The notes: generated by a model not told the origin, from the letters alone. A DNA stretch of 64,000 bases from Abyssalbus ytuae (GCF_022807975.1 NZ_CP094358.1:124001-188000), one strand, 5' to 3'. Shown: positions 47,201-56,390, numbered from the stretch's first letter. Numbers and translations are program-made.

Positions 47201-47903
47201 ACGGGAAATGGCAAATGCCATGTATCTGGCCGGATTTGATGTTAAAGATGTTCACATGACTGATTTGATATCGGGTCGGGAAACATTAGAAGATATTCAG
47301 TTTATTGGAGCAGTCGGAGGTTTTTCAAATTCGGATGTTCTTGGGTCTGCTAAAGGTTGGGCAGGTGCATTTTTATATAATGAAAAAGCCAATAATGCCC
47401 TTAAAAAATTCTTTGAAAGAGAAGATACCTTGTCAGTAGGTATATGCAACGGATGCCAATTATTTGTTGAACTTGATTTAATAAATCCGGAGCATACCGA
47501 AAAACCCAAAATGTATCATAATGATTCCCACAAACATGAAAGTGGTTTCACCTCCGTAAAAATTCAACCTAATAATTCTGTAATGCTGGAGTCTCTTGCA
47601 GGTTCAACATTAGGGGTTTGGATATCTCACGGAGAAGGAAAGTTTCATCTGCCATTACCGGAAGACAATTACAATATTGTGGCCAAATATGGTTACGAAG
47701 GTTATCCGGCAAATCCAAACGGATCAGATTATAACACGGCAATGATGTGTGATAAAACAGGCCGCCACCTGGTAATGATGCCACATATTGAGCGTTCAAT
47801 ATTTCAATGGAACTGGGCATACTATCCCACAGGCAGAAAAGATGAAGTTTCTCCCTGGGTGGAAGCATTTGTAAACGCCAGAAAATGGCTAAAAAGAAAA
47901 TAA
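44235..47903 (+). CDS. purL: Phosphoribosylformylglycinamidine synthase (large, single-chain type)
   Basis: Encodes 1222 residues, the large single-chain form (about 1290 in E. coli). Order: PurS-like N-terminal region (about 1-150), linker, two AIR-synthase-type ATP-binding halves (FAQINSEHCRHKIFNG, LKAETHNFPTTVEPFNGAATGSGG, SIHDHGAGGHLNCLSELVEE) and a C-terminal glutamine amidotransferase domain with the nucleophile Cys1071 in GICNGCQLFVEL and WISHGEGKFHLP. It catalyses the fourth step of de novo purine synthesis, making FGAM from FGAR, glutamine and ATP. It stands alone, with its own promoter and terminator. Confidence 0.98.
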   Translation: MILFFGNPQSKVFAVQTTKELTTEDIRKLNWLFASPEVDSGHMQQIKQASIDAFFVGPRAAMITPWSTNAVEITQNMGVDGVTRIEEFYSVDRDFVDYDPMLSQKYKELTQNIYTIDIQPEPIIKIEDIETYNQQEGLSLSKEEVNYLNELSKKLGRKLTDSEVYGFAQINSEHCRHKIFNGTFIIDGKEKPVSLFKLIKKTSEENPNEIVSAYKDNVAFIEGPKIKQFAPKSADKPDFYEKKDFESVISLKAETHNFPTTVEPFNGAATGSGGEIRDRLAGGKGSLPLAGTAVYMTSYSRLEENRPWEKAMKERNWLYQTPVEILIKASNGASDFGNKFGQPLIAGSLLTFEHEENARKLGFDKVIMLAGGIGYGKKDQSKKDVPEKGDKIVILGGENYRIGMGGAAVSSADTGEFNSGIELNAVQRSNPEMQKRAANAIRGLVESDNNTIVSIHDHGAGGHLNCLSELVEETGGKIDLDKLPVGDPTLSDKEIIGNESQERMGLVIGKNDIDTLKRIANRERSPMYEIGEVTGDNRFIFQSGTKGTKPMDLALSDMFGSSPKTYMKDVVVNRNYSDLSVHIQSLDEYVEQVLQLEAVACKDWLTNKVDRCVGGRVAKQQCAGPLQLPLNNVGVMALDFEGKEGIATSIGHSPVSALINAEAGSKNSIAEALTNIIWAPLKDGLKSVSLSANWMWPCRNEGEDARLYEAVQACSDFAIELGINIPTGKDSLSMKQKYPDEEVIAPGTVIISAAANCNDITKIIEPVFKQNGGSIYYINMSGDDFKLGGSSFAQIRNRVGNETPTIKEAQQFKTIFNTIQQLIKEEKITSGHDVASGGLITTLLEMCFAEKNTGAGISFKDFDEKNLIKILFAENAGLVFQGDAAAEEILKNKNIDFHKIGEVENTGVLSVDGHLFQIDKLRDIWYKTSFLLDKKQTKNNKAEERYQNYKNQPLTFSFPKHFTGKLPAISTSGPKPKAAIIREKGSNSEREMANAMYLAGFDVKDVHMTDLISGRETLEDIQFIGAVGGFSNSDVLGSAKGWAGAFLYNEKANNALKKFFEREDTLSVGICNGCQLFVELDLINPEHTEKPKMYHNDSHKHESGFTSVKIQPNNSVMLESLAGSTLGVWISHGEGKFHLPLPEDNYNIVAKYGYEGYPANPNGSDYNTAMMCDKTGRHLVMMPHIERSIFQWNWAYYPTGRKDEVSPWVEAFVNARKWLKRK

Positions 47904-47928
47904 TTATCTCTAAAAACCTCAATAAATT

Positions 47929-47959
47929 AAGGAGTTTCCAAAAAGAAGCTCCTTTTTTT
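47929..47959 (+). terminator. Hairpin terminator after purL
   Basis: Arms AAGGAGTTTC (47929-47938) and GAAGCTCCTT (47945-47954) pair with one mismatch and are followed by a T run. Confidence 0.8.
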
Positions 47960-48024
47960 ATTAATCGTTTTGAAAATACTGCTCAAATTTTATAATTTGC
48001 GAAACTGTAATTATATATGAATAA

Positions 48025-49803
48025 ATGACAAAGATTTCACGACTTTTTGATTTTCCTTATTATCAACTGGAAAACTTTCCCCTAAATGATGCTTTAGTAA
48101 CAAAGTATGGCGATACATGGAAAAAAACATCTACACAAGAGTATATTGATAAAGCAAATGCAATAAGCAGAGGATTATTGAAACTTGGTGTCAAACCCTA
48201 TGATAAAATAGCTATAATTTCTTATTCAAACCGAACCGAATGGAACATAGTAGATATAGGTATTTTGCAATTGGGAGCCCATAACGTACCTATTTATCCC
48301 ACAATTTCAGAAGAAGATTACGAATATATTCTAAACCATTCAGAATCTACATACTGTTTTGTTTCCTCTCAGGAAGTATTGGACAAAGTAAATGCTATCA
48401 AAAAAAATGTTCCAACATTAAAAGAAGTATATTGTTTTGACAATATTGAAAACTGTAAAAATTGGAATGAAGTGCTAGAATTAGGCCACGATCAAAGCAC
48501 ACAGGAAGAAATAGAAAAATTAAAAGAAAAGGTAAAAGCAGAAGACCTTGCCACCATCATTTACACTTCAGGTACCACTGGCAGGCCAAAAGGTGTAATG
48601 CTTTCTCATGATAATATTGTTTCAAATGTACTTAACAGTGCAGAAAGAGTTCCTTTTGACAAAGGTGCAACATCTCTTAGCTTTTTGCCCGTATGCCATA
48701 TATTTGAAAGAATGATACTGTATCTCTATCAGTACTTTGGCATTTCTATACATTTTGCCGAATCCATAGAAAAAATAAGTGAGAACATTCAGGAAGTTAA
48801 ACCGCAAGTAATGACCGTTGTACCCAGATTAACGGAAAAAGTATACGATAAAATTTATACCAAAGGCGGAGAACTTACAGGGATTAAGAAAAACCTGTTT
48901 TTTTGGGCTGTAGAACTTGCCTTAAAATTTGAACCTTACGGAGCGAATGGATGGTGGTATGAAAAAAAGTTAGCCATTGCCCGAAAATTAGTTTTCAGCA
49001 AATGGAAAGAAGGACTTGGTGGCCGGTTGGAAGTAATGGTTTCTGGTAGTGCGGCTTTACAACCCAGGCTGGCACGAGTTTTCGGAGCAGCCGGAATGCC
49101 CATTATGGAAGGATATGGTTTAACTGAAACATCCCCTGTTATTTCCGTAAACGACCAGCGTAACAAAGGATGGAAAATAGGCACGGTAGGGAAGATAATC
49201 CCACAAACAGATGTGAAAATAGCCGAAGACGGAGAAATTCTTGTAAAAGGCCCACAAGTAATGATGGGATATTATAAAGATCCTGAAAAAACAAAAAATG
49301 TAATGACAGGCAATTATTTTCACACCGGCGATATCGGAGAAATTGATGCGGAAGGCTTTCTGAAAATTACCGATCGTAAAAAGGAAATGTTTAAAACTTC
49401 CGGTGGTAAATATGTAGCGCCGCAGTTAATTGAAAATGAAATGAAACAATCACGCTTTATTGAACAAATAATGGTGATTGGTGAAGGAGAAAAAATGCCG
49501 GCAGCACTTATTCAACCAAATTTTGAATTTGTAAAAGAATGGGCTCACAGGCATAATATCGAACTTGGAGATGATTTAAATGAAGTTATAAAAAATAAAA
49601 AACTCATAGAACGAATTCAGGAAGAAATAGACTTTTATAACGAAAGATTCGGGAAATGGGAAAAAATAAAGCGCTTTGAATTAACTCCCGATGTATGGAG
49701 TATAGAAGATGGCCAACTTACCCCTACCATGAAATTAAAAAGAAAAGCAGTAAAAGAAAAATATATTCACCTTTACAATAAAATATACGAACACGACATT
49801 TAA
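48025..49803 (+). CDS. Long-chain acyl-CoA synthetase (AMP-forming)
   Basis: Encodes 592 residues of the ANL superfamily. The P-loop IIYTSGTTGRPKGVMLSH, the GYGLTETSPVISVN block, the HTGDIGEIDAEGFLKITDRKKEMFKTSGGK hinge and the C-terminal TPTMKLKRKAVKEKY lysine region are all present. It activates fatty acids to acyl-CoA for the beta-oxidation genes that follow (MarR regulator, fadN, fadA, fadE). The 160-base gap to the MarR gene carries a palindromic operator, so this gene is probably transcribed separately from them. Confidence 0.92.
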   Translation: MTKISRLFDFPYYQLENFPLNDALVTKYGDTWKKTSTQEYIDKANAISRGLLKLGVKPYDKIAIISYSNRTEWNIVDIGILQLGAHNVPIYPTISEEDYEYILNHSESTYCFVSSQEVLDKVNAIKKNVPTLKEVYCFDNIENCKNWNEVLELGHDQSTQEEIEKLKEKVKAEDLATIIYTSGTTGRPKGVMLSHDNIVSNVLNSAERVPFDKGATSLSFLPVCHIFERMILYLYQYFGISIHFAESIEKISENIQEVKPQVMTVVPRLTEKVYDKIYTKGGELTGIKKNLFFWAVELALKFEPYGANGWWYEKKLAIARKLVFSKWKEGLGGRLEVMVSGSAALQPRLARVFGAAGMPIMEGYGLTETSPVISVNDQRNKGWKIGTVGKIIPQTDVKIAEDGEILVKGPQVMMGYYKDPEKTKNVMTGNYFHTGDIGEIDAEGFLKITDRKKEMFKTSGGKYVAPQLIENEMKQSRFIEQIMVIGEGEKMPAALIQPNFEFVKEWAHRHNIELGDDLNEVIKNKKLIERIQEEIDFYNERFGKWEKIKRFELTPDVWSIEDGQLTPTMKLKRKAVKEKYIHLYNKIYEHDI

Positions 49804-49900
49804 TCCCTTATAACATAAAACTTTAAAAATCAGAAAAATAGATTCATAGTAAGATTTATTTTTTTGTACTTTTAAAAAAGATATTCCAAATCTTCCCAAA

Positions 49901-49938
49901 AAATACTATGCGTGCATAGTATTTTTTTATTATATTTG
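49901..49938 (+). promoter_or_regulatory. MarR-type operator and adjacent -7 element
   Basis: AAATACTATGC (49901-49911), two bases, then GCATAGTATTT (49914-49924): perfect 11-base inverted repeats with a GT spacer. The promoter-like TATATTTG follows at 49931-49938, so the palindrome covers the upstream promoter half. It lies 40-63 bases before the marR start and fits autorepression and control of the downstream beta-oxidation genes. Confidence 0.8.
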
Positions 49939-49963
49939 AGCTTATCAATGATTATGTAATCAA

Positions 49964-50398
49964 ATGAAAGACAAAACTATTGATTATGCTCTCAGGGCTA
50001 CCTGGCAAGCAGTAGCTAAAATGTATAATGAAGAAGCAGGAAAATTTGGCTATACGATGGCAACAGCTTTTGCTTTACTTAGTGTAGATCCTGAAGACGG
50101 AATTCCGTCAACTTCACTTGGACCGCGTATGGGTATGGAAGCCACAAGTTTATCGCGCACTTTAAAATCAATGGAACAAAAAGGCCTTATTTACAGGGAA
50201 CCTCATCCAGAAGATGGACGAAGTGTAATAATTAAACTTACTGAACTGGGAACAATAAAAAGAGATTTATCCAAAGAAGCAGTAGTTAAATTTAATGAAA
50301 CTATAAAAAAACATACTTCACAGGAAAAAATTGAAAACTTTTTTGAAGTTACCGAAATTATTAATGAACTAATATCAGAAAAAAAAATATTTGATTAA
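49964..50398 (+). CDS. MarR-family transcriptional regulator of beta-oxidation
   Basis: Encodes 144 residues with a central winged helix-turn-helix (about 30-105, MGMEATSLSRTLKSMEQKGLIYREPHPEDGRSVIIKLTELG). The wing pattern PEDGRS is typical of MarR proteins. MarR regulators act as dimers on palindromes and release DNA on binding a small ligand; acyl-CoA is a likely ligand because the gene is the first of the fadN-fadA-fadE group and lies 30 bases before fadN. The strong palindrome upstream is its probable binding site. Confidence 0.9.
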   Translation: MKDKTIDYALRATWQAVAKMYNEEAGKFGYTMATAFALLSVDPEDGIPSTSLGPRMGMEATSLSRTLKSMEQKGLIYREPHPEDGRSVIIKLTELGTIKRDLSKEAVVKFNETIKKHTSQEKIENFFEVTEIINELISEKKIFD

Positions 50399-50427
50399 AC
50401 AAACTAACTATTAAGTATTAATTAAAA

Positions 50428-52833
50428 ATGATCAGACGTATAAAAAAAGTTGCAGTAATCGGTTCTGGGATTATGGGAAGCGGTATAGCCTGTCATTTTG
50501 CAAATATCGGTGTAGAAGTTCTTCTGCTCGATATTGTTCCCCGGGAACTAAATGACAAAGAAAAAGCAAAAGGCCTTACCCTGGAAAATAAAGCAGTAAG
50601 AAACAGGATTGTAAATGATAATCTTACTACTGCTTTAAAATCGAAACCCTCCCCTATCTACCATCAAAAATTTGCAAACAGGATTTCTACTGGTAATCTC
50701 GAAGACGACCTTAAAAAAATAAAAGATTTTGATTGGGTTATTGAAGTTGTGGTAGAAAGACTTGATATCAAACAAAAAGTTTTTGAACAAATTGAAAAAT
50801 ATCGTTCTCCGGGAACATTGATAACATCAAATACATCGGGTATTCCTATTTCATTTATGAATGAAGGAAGAAGCGAAGACTTCCGCAAACATTTTGCGGT
50901 TACTCATTTTTTTAACCCGCCACGATACCTGAAATTATTTGAAGTAGTTCCCGGTCCTGATTGTAAACAGGAGGTTACCGACTTTTTAATGATGTACGGT
51001 GAAAAGTTTTTAGGAAAAACTTCTGTTTTAGCTAAAGACACTCCGGCTTTTATAGGAAACCGTATTGGTATTTTTGGTATACAAAGCCTGTTCCACCAGG
51101 TAAAAGAAATGGGATTGACAGTAGAAGAAGTCGATAAACTCACCGGCCCTGTAATAGGCCGTCCCAAATCCGCCACTTTTAGGACAGTAGATGTTGTGGG
51201 GTTAGATACTTTGGTTCATGTAGCTAATGGTATTTATGAAAATTGTCCCGATGATGAAGCTCACGAACTATTTAAACTCCCTGCATTCATACAAACAATG
51301 ATGGACAATAAATGGCTTGGAAGTAAAACAAATCAGGGTTTTTATAAAAAAGTTAAAGGAGATAATGGTAAAAGTGAAATATTATCATTAGATCTTGATA
51401 CTATGGATTACAGTCCATCAAAAAAAGCAAAATTTGCAACATTAGAGCTTACAAAAACTGTTGATAAGGTTATAGACAGATTTCCCATACTCATAACAGG
51501 AAAAGATAAAGCAGGAGAATTCTACAGAAAGAATTTCGCCTCAATGTTTGCATACGTACAGAACAGAATTCCCGAAATTTCCGATGAATTATATCGTATA
51601 GATGATGCAATGAAAGCAGGCTTTGGATGGGAAAACGGCCCCTTTGAAATTTGGGATGCTGTGGGGGTTGAAAAAGGTATTGAGCTCATGAAAGCTGAAA
51701 ATTTAGAACCAGCTCCCTGGGTTACCGAAATGCTCTCCAAAGGCTTCAAATCTTTCTACACAGTAAAAGAGGGAGCTACTCATTATTATGATATTACTGC
51801 TAAAGATCAGGTTAAAAAACCCGGACAGGATGCATTTATTATTCTGGACAACATAAGAAAATCCAAAGAAGTTTGGAAAAACAGTGGTGTTGTGGTAGAA
51901 GATTTGGGTGATGGAATACTCAACGTAGAATTTCAGTCAAAAATGAACACAATTGGAGGAGATGTACTGGCAGGGCTAAATAAAGCAATTGATCTTGCCG
52001 AAAAGGAATATCAAGGTTTGGTGGTAGGTAATCAGGCTGCCAATTTCTCCGTAGGTGCCAATATAGGAATGATTTTTATGATGGCTGTAGAACAGGAATA
52101 TGATGAGTTGAACATGGCCATTAAAATGTTCCAGAATACCATGATGCGAATGAGATATTCATCCATACCAACCATATCTGCCCCACACGGAATGACTTTG
52201 GGAGGTGGTTGCGAATTATCAATGCACGCTGATAAAGTAATTGCTGCTGCTGAAACATATATTGGTTTGGTAGAATTTGGTGTTGGAGTTATACCCGGTG
52301 GAGGTGGTTCTAAAGAAATGACTCTCAGGGCATCGGATACATTCAGAAAAAATGATGTAGAACTCAATGTTCTGCAGGAATATTTCTTAACTATAGGAAT
52401 GGCCAAAGTAGCAACTTCAGCTTATGAAGCATATGACTACGGAATACTGCAAAAAGGAAAAGATATTGTTGTAGTTAATAAAGACAGGCAAATTGCTGAA
52501 GCTAAAAAACATGCCCTCCTACTGGCAGAGGCAGGCTATACACAACCAATTCACAGAAAAGACATTAAAGTCTTAGGAAAGCAGGCCCTGGGTATGTTCC
52601 TTGTCGGCACAGATTCTATGGAAGCCGGAAATTACATTTCGGAACATGACAAGAAAATTGCCAACAAACTTGCCTATGTAATGGCAGGCGGTGATCTTTC
52701 GGAGCCTACTTTGGTAAGCGAACAATATTTGCTGGATCTCGAACGGGAAGCATTCTTATCACTCTGTACAGAGCGTAAAACTTTAGAACGCATACAACAT
52801 ATGTTAAAAACCGGTAAACCTTTAAGAAACTAA
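50428..52833 (+). CDS. fadN: 3-hydroxyacyl-CoA dehydrogenase / enoyl-CoA hydratase (FadN type)
   Basis: Encodes 801 residues. The dehydrogenase half comes first (NAD-binding VAVIGSGIMGSGIACHFANIG; HFFNPPRYLKLFEVVPG; DTPAFIGNRIG), and a crotonase-type hydratase half follows (about 490-720, with ANFSVGANIGM and the oxyanion-hole segment TLGGGCELSMHAD). This order is that of Bacillus FadN (about 790 residues) and the reverse of E. coli FadB. It hydrates trans-2-enoyl-CoA and oxidises the 3-hydroxyacyl-CoA. Thiolase follows at 78 bases. Confidence 0.94.
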   Translation: MIRRIKKVAVIGSGIMGSGIACHFANIGVEVLLLDIVPRELNDKEKAKGLTLENKAVRNRIVNDNLTTALKSKPSPIYHQKFANRISTGNLEDDLKKIKDFDWVIEVVVERLDIKQKVFEQIEKYRSPGTLITSNTSGIPISFMNEGRSEDFRKHFAVTHFFNPPRYLKLFEVVPGPDCKQEVTDFLMMYGEKFLGKTSVLAKDTPAFIGNRIGIFGIQSLFHQVKEMGLTVEEVDKLTGPVIGRPKSATFRTVDVVGLDTLVHVANGIYENCPDDEAHELFKLPAFIQTMMDNKWLGSKTNQGFYKKVKGDNGKSEILSLDLDTMDYSPSKKAKFATLELTKTVDKVIDRFPILITGKDKAGEFYRKNFASMFAYVQNRIPEISDELYRIDDAMKAGFGWENGPFEIWDAVGVEKGIELMKAENLEPAPWVTEMLSKGFKSFYTVKEGATHYYDITAKDQVKKPGQDAFIILDNIRKSKEVWKNSGVVVEDLGDGILNVEFQSKMNTIGGDVLAGLNKAIDLAEKEYQGLVVGNQAANFSVGANIGMIFMMAVEQEYDELNMAIKMFQNTMMRMRYSSIPTISAPHGMTLGGGCELSMHADKVIAAAETYIGLVEFGVGVIPGGGGSKEMTLRASDTFRKNDVELNVLQEYFLTIGMAKVATSAYEAYDYGILQKGKDIVVVNKDRQIAEAKKHALLLAEAGYTQPIHRKDIKVLGKQALGMFLVGTDSMEAGNYISEHDKKIANKLAYVMAGGDLSEPTLVSEQYLLDLEREAFLSLCTERKTLERIQHMLKTGKPLRN

Positions 52834-52910
52834 AAGCATAGAGTTGAGAAAATGAAAAAAGAATAAAGACATCTTAATGAATCTCTCCTCTATTTTCTAA
52901 TAAACAAAAC

Positions 52911-54101
52911 ATGAAAACAGCATATATAGTTAAAGCATACAGAACAGCCGTTGGGAAAGCCCCAAGAGGTTTATTCAGGTTCAAAAGACCTGATGAACTG
53001 GCTGCAGAAACCATTGAACATTTAATGAATAAGGTTCCTCAACTAGATAAACAACGTATAGACGATGTTATTGTTGGAAATGCAATGCCTGAGGCAGAGC
53101 AAGGCCTGAACATGGGGCGTCTTATATCCCTAATGGGGTTAAAAATAGAAGATGTACCGGGTGTAACCGTAAACAGGTACTGTGCATCCGGATTGGAAAC
53201 CATAGCAATTGCTGCTGCTAAAATTCAATCGGGTATGGCTGATTGTATTATTGCAGGAGGTGCCGAAAGTATGAGTTATATACCGATGGGAGGGTATAAA
53301 CCGGTACCCGATTATTCAGTAGCCAAAGAAGGGCATGAAGATTACTATTGGGGAATGGGGCTTACAGCTGAAGCCGTAGCCAAACAGTTTAATGTGTCAA
53401 GAGAAGACCAGGATGAATTTGCTTATAATTCCCATATAAAAGCCATAGCTGCCATAAAAGAAGGTAAATTTAAAGATCAGATCGTTCCTATTAATGTAGA
53501 ACAGATATATGTAGATGAAAACGGTAAAAAAGCCACAAAAAACTATACTGTAGATACTGACGAAGGGCCAAGAGCCGATACAAATAAAGAAGTACTTGCA
53601 AAACTTCGCCCTGTATTTGCAGCTAATGGGAGCGTTACTGCCGGAAATTCATCCCAAATGAGCGACGGTGCTGCCTTTGTATTAATCATGAGTGAAGAAA
53701 TGGTTAAAGAATTAAATATTGAGCCCATAGCACGATTAGTAAACTATGCAGCCGCGGGAGTGGAACCACGAATAATGGGTATAGGACCTGTAAAAGCTAT
53801 TCCGAAAGCTTTAAAACAAGCAGGATTAAAACAAAGTGAAATTGAACTTATAGAACTCAATGAAGCTTTTGCATCACAATCGCTGGCCGTTATTCGTGAA
53901 TTAGGCCTTAATAAAGATATGGTTAATGTGAACGGAGGTGCAATAGCATTAGGCCATCCACTCGGGTGTACAGGCGCTAAACTTTCGGTTCAACTATTTG
54001 ATGAAATGCGTAAAAGAAATATGAAAGGAAAATATGGAATGGTAACCATGTGTGTGGGAACAGGCCAGGGAGCTGCCGGAATTTTTGAATTTTTAAATTA
54101 A
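52911..54101 (+). CDS. fadA: Acetyl-CoA acyltransferase (thiolase)
   Basis: Encodes 396 residues of the thiolase I/II family. Acylated cysteine in VNRYCASGLETIAIA, histidine in NGGAIALGHPLGCTGAKL and the second cysteine in MVTMCVGTGQGAAGIFE are all intact. It cleaves 3-ketoacyl-CoA to acetyl-CoA and shortened acyl-CoA, the last step of each beta-oxidation cycle. Position directly after fadN favours a degradative role over acetoacetyl-CoA synthesis. Confidence 0.94.
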   Translation: MKTAYIVKAYRTAVGKAPRGLFRFKRPDELAAETIEHLMNKVPQLDKQRIDDVIVGNAMPEAEQGLNMGRLISLMGLKIEDVPGVTVNRYCASGLETIAIAAAKIQSGMADCIIAGGAESMSYIPMGGYKPVPDYSVAKEGHEDYYWGMGLTAEAVAKQFNVSREDQDEFAYNSHIKAIAAIKEGKFKDQIVPINVEQIYVDENGKKATKNYTVDTDEGPRADTNKEVLAKLRPVFAANGSVTAGNSSQMSDGAAFVLIMSEEMVKELNIEPIARLVNYAAAGVEPRIMGIGPVKAIPKALKQAGLKQSEIELIELNEAFASQSLAVIRELGLNKDMVNVNGGAIALGHPLGCTGAKLSVQLFDEMRKRNMKGKYGMVTMCVGTGQGAAGIFEFLN

Positions 54102-54138
54102 GAACAAAGAGTATAGAATACAGAAAATAGACTTTATA

Positions 54139-54510
54139 ATGAGTTCTAAGGAAAGACATAACTACAAAAATTTGAAAATTTGGCAATTAGTATTGGAGAT
54201 TTCATCCAACATTTCCGATATCATTGTTGAGTTTCCAAAATATGAACGTTATGATTTATCTCCTCAAATGAGCAGATGTTCTATGTTCTGTTTCTATGCC
54301 AGGTAATATTGCAGAAGGCTCTGCAAAAACTAAAAGTCGTTCAGTAATTATTTATATATAGCACCTGGTTCACCTTTTGAACCGGGAGTGCAGTTGCTGG
54401 TGGCTAATCATAGAAATTATATTAACAACTAAATATTAACAATACTTGAAGGTAAAATAGAAGAATTTCAAAGAATGACAATGAGTTTTCAAAATGGCCT
54501 AAATAATTAA
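54139..54510 (+). pseudogene. Decayed four-helix-bundle (S23/IVP-type) protein gene
   Basis: Reading starts at MSSKERHNYKNLKIWQLVLE, matches the four-helix-bundle family through YDLSPQMSRCS, and then breaks. An apparent 7-base tandem duplication (TGTTCTA/TGTTCTG near 54281) shifts the frame; removing it restores SVSMPGNIAEGSAKTKSRS, the family's central motif. A second break near 54350 shifts to IAPGSPFEPGVQLLVANH, an in-frame stop follows at about 54430, and the ending ILEGKIEEFQRMTMSFQ is again family-like. With at least three lesions it cannot make the full protein. Such genes are common as isolated insertions in Bacteroidota and as an insertion in 23S rRNA genes. Confidence 0.82.
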
Positions 54511-54575
54511 CCTCAATTCTTTAGTCTGTTTTATATGTTCTCTATTCTATTTTCTCTAATCTAAATTTAATTAAG

Positions 54576-56390
54576 ATGAGTACAGAAACTGTAAACAAAG
54601 ATATTTTACGCGGAGGCCAATTTTTGGTAAAAGAAACTAAATGTGAAGATATTTTTACTCCCGAAGATTTTTCGGAAGAGCAAATAATGATGAAAGATGC
54701 GGTTACCGAATTCGTTGACCGCGAATTATGGCCAAACAAAGCACGTTTTGAAAAAAAAGATTATGCCTTTACAGAAGAAATGATGCGTAAAGCTGCCGAA
54801 ATGGGCTTTACCGGGGTAGCCGTACCGGCTGAATATGAAGGCCTGGGAATGGGATTTGTATCTACAATGCTGGTGTGTGACTATATTTCGGGAACAAGTG
54901 GTTCTTTTAGTACTGCTTATGGTGCACATACCGGTATAGGTACAATGCCCATAGTATTATATGGCACCGAAGAGCAAAAGAAAAAATATGTGCCAAAATT
55001 AGCCACAGGCGAGTGGTTTGGAGCATATTGTTTAACTGAACCAGGGGCAGGTAGTGATGCCAATTCCGGTAAAACAAAAGCTGTTCTTACCGAAGATGGT
55101 AAACATTACCTCATATCAGGTCAAAAAATGTGGATTTCCAATGCCGGATTTGCGAATCTGTTTATTGTTTTTGCAAGAATTGAAGATGATAAAAATTTAA
55201 CCGGGTTTATTGTAGAATACGATAAAAGTAATCCGAACGGAATTAGTTTTGGAGAAGAAGAACACAAATTAGGTATCCACTCCTCCTCTACCCGCCAGGT
55301 TTTCTTTAATGAAACAAAAGTTCCTGTAGAAAATATGCTTTCTGAAAGAGGCAACGGGTTTAAAATTGCATTAAATGTTTTAAACATAGGTAGGATTAAA
55401 TTAGCAGCCGCCTGTTTAGATGCTCAAAGAAGAACTATTACTGAAGCGGTTAAGTATGCCAATGAACGTATTCAATTTAAAACCCCTATTGTAAACTTTG
55501 GTGCTATCAAAGCAAAACTGGCTAATATGGCTACGAATGCTTATGTAGATGAAGCTGCTTCTTACAGGGCTGCTAAAAACATTGAAGACAGAATAGCCAT
55601 TCGTATGGCTGAGGGTAACTCTCATCAGGAAGCAGAACTTAAAGGAGTAGAAGAATATGCTATAGAATGTTCTATATTAAAAGTGGCCGTTTCGGAAGAT
55701 GTGCAAATTACTACCGATGAAGGGATCCAGATTTTTGGTGGTATGGGTTTTTCAGCAGACACCCCGATGGAATCGGCCTGGAGAGATGCCCGTATAGCAA
55801 GAATTTATGAAGGAACCAATGAAATAAACAGGTTATTATCTGTGGGAATGCTTGTTAAAAAAGCAATGAAAGGCCATGTAGACCTTTTAGGTCCTGCAAT
55901 GGCTGTTAAAGACGAACTTATGGGCATTCCTTCCTTTGATATCCCTGATTATTCCGAATTATTTGCCGAAGAAAAGGAAATGATTGCTAAACTAAAAAAG
56001 GTTTTCCTCATGGTAGCTGGTGCAGCAGTACAAAAATACGGTCCCGATTTAGAGCAACATCAACAATTATTACTATGTGCTGCCGATATATTGATAGAAA
56101 TTTATATGGCCGAATCTGCCATCTTAAGAACTGAAAAACTGGCTAAAAAAGAAGGTGAAGAAAATATCAAACCTCAAATATCAATGGCTAAACTTTATTT
56201 ATACAATGCCGTTGATGTTGTAAATACCAAAGGAAAAGAAGGAATTGCTTCCTTTACTGAAGGTGATGAACAACGTATGATGTTAATGGGGTTGAAACGC
56301 TTTACCAAATATAATAACATGCCAAATGTAGTTGAGCTTAGAAATACTATTGCCGATAAATTGTCGGCTGAAAACAAATATTGTTTTTAA
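54576..56390 (+). CDS. fadE: Acyl-CoA dehydrogenase (FadE type)
   Basis: Encodes 604 residues, longer than classic acyl-CoA dehydrogenases (about 380) because of a C-terminal helical extension (about 440-604), as in Bacillus FadE. FAD/substrate signatures: AYCLTEPGAGSDANSGKTKAV, KMWISNAGFANLFIVFARI, IQIFGGMGFSADTPMESAWRDARIARIYEGTNEINR, whose glutamate is the likely catalytic base. It makes trans-2-enoyl-CoA, the first oxidation step. The pseudogene at 54139-54510 separates it from fadA. A hairpin terminator follows 31 bases after the stop. Confidence 0.95.
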   Translation: MSTETVNKDILRGGQFLVKETKCEDIFTPEDFSEEQIMMKDAVTEFVDRELWPNKARFEKKDYAFTEEMMRKAAEMGFTGVAVPAEYEGLGMGFVSTMLVCDYISGTSGSFSTAYGAHTGIGTMPIVLYGTEEQKKKYVPKLATGEWFGAYCLTEPGAGSDANSGKTKAVLTEDGKHYLISGQKMWISNAGFANLFIVFARIEDDKNLTGFIVEYDKSNPNGISFGEEEHKLGIHSSSTRQVFFNETKVPVENMLSERGNGFKIALNVLNIGRIKLAAACLDAQRRTITEAVKYANERIQFKTPIVNFGAIKAKLANMATNAYVDEAASYRAAKNIEDRIAIRMAEGNSHQEAELKGVEEYAIECSILKVAVSEDVQITTDEGIQIFGGMGFSADTPMESAWRDARIARIYEGTNEINRLLSVGMLVKKAMKGHVDLLGPAMAVKDELMGIPSFDIPDYSELFAEEKEMIAKLKKVFLMVAGAAVQKYGPDLEQHQQLLLCAADILIEIYMAESAILRTEKLAKKEGEENIKPQISMAKLYLYNAVDVVNTKGKEGIASFTEGDEQRMMLMGLKRFTKYNNMPNVVELRNTIADKLSAENKYCF

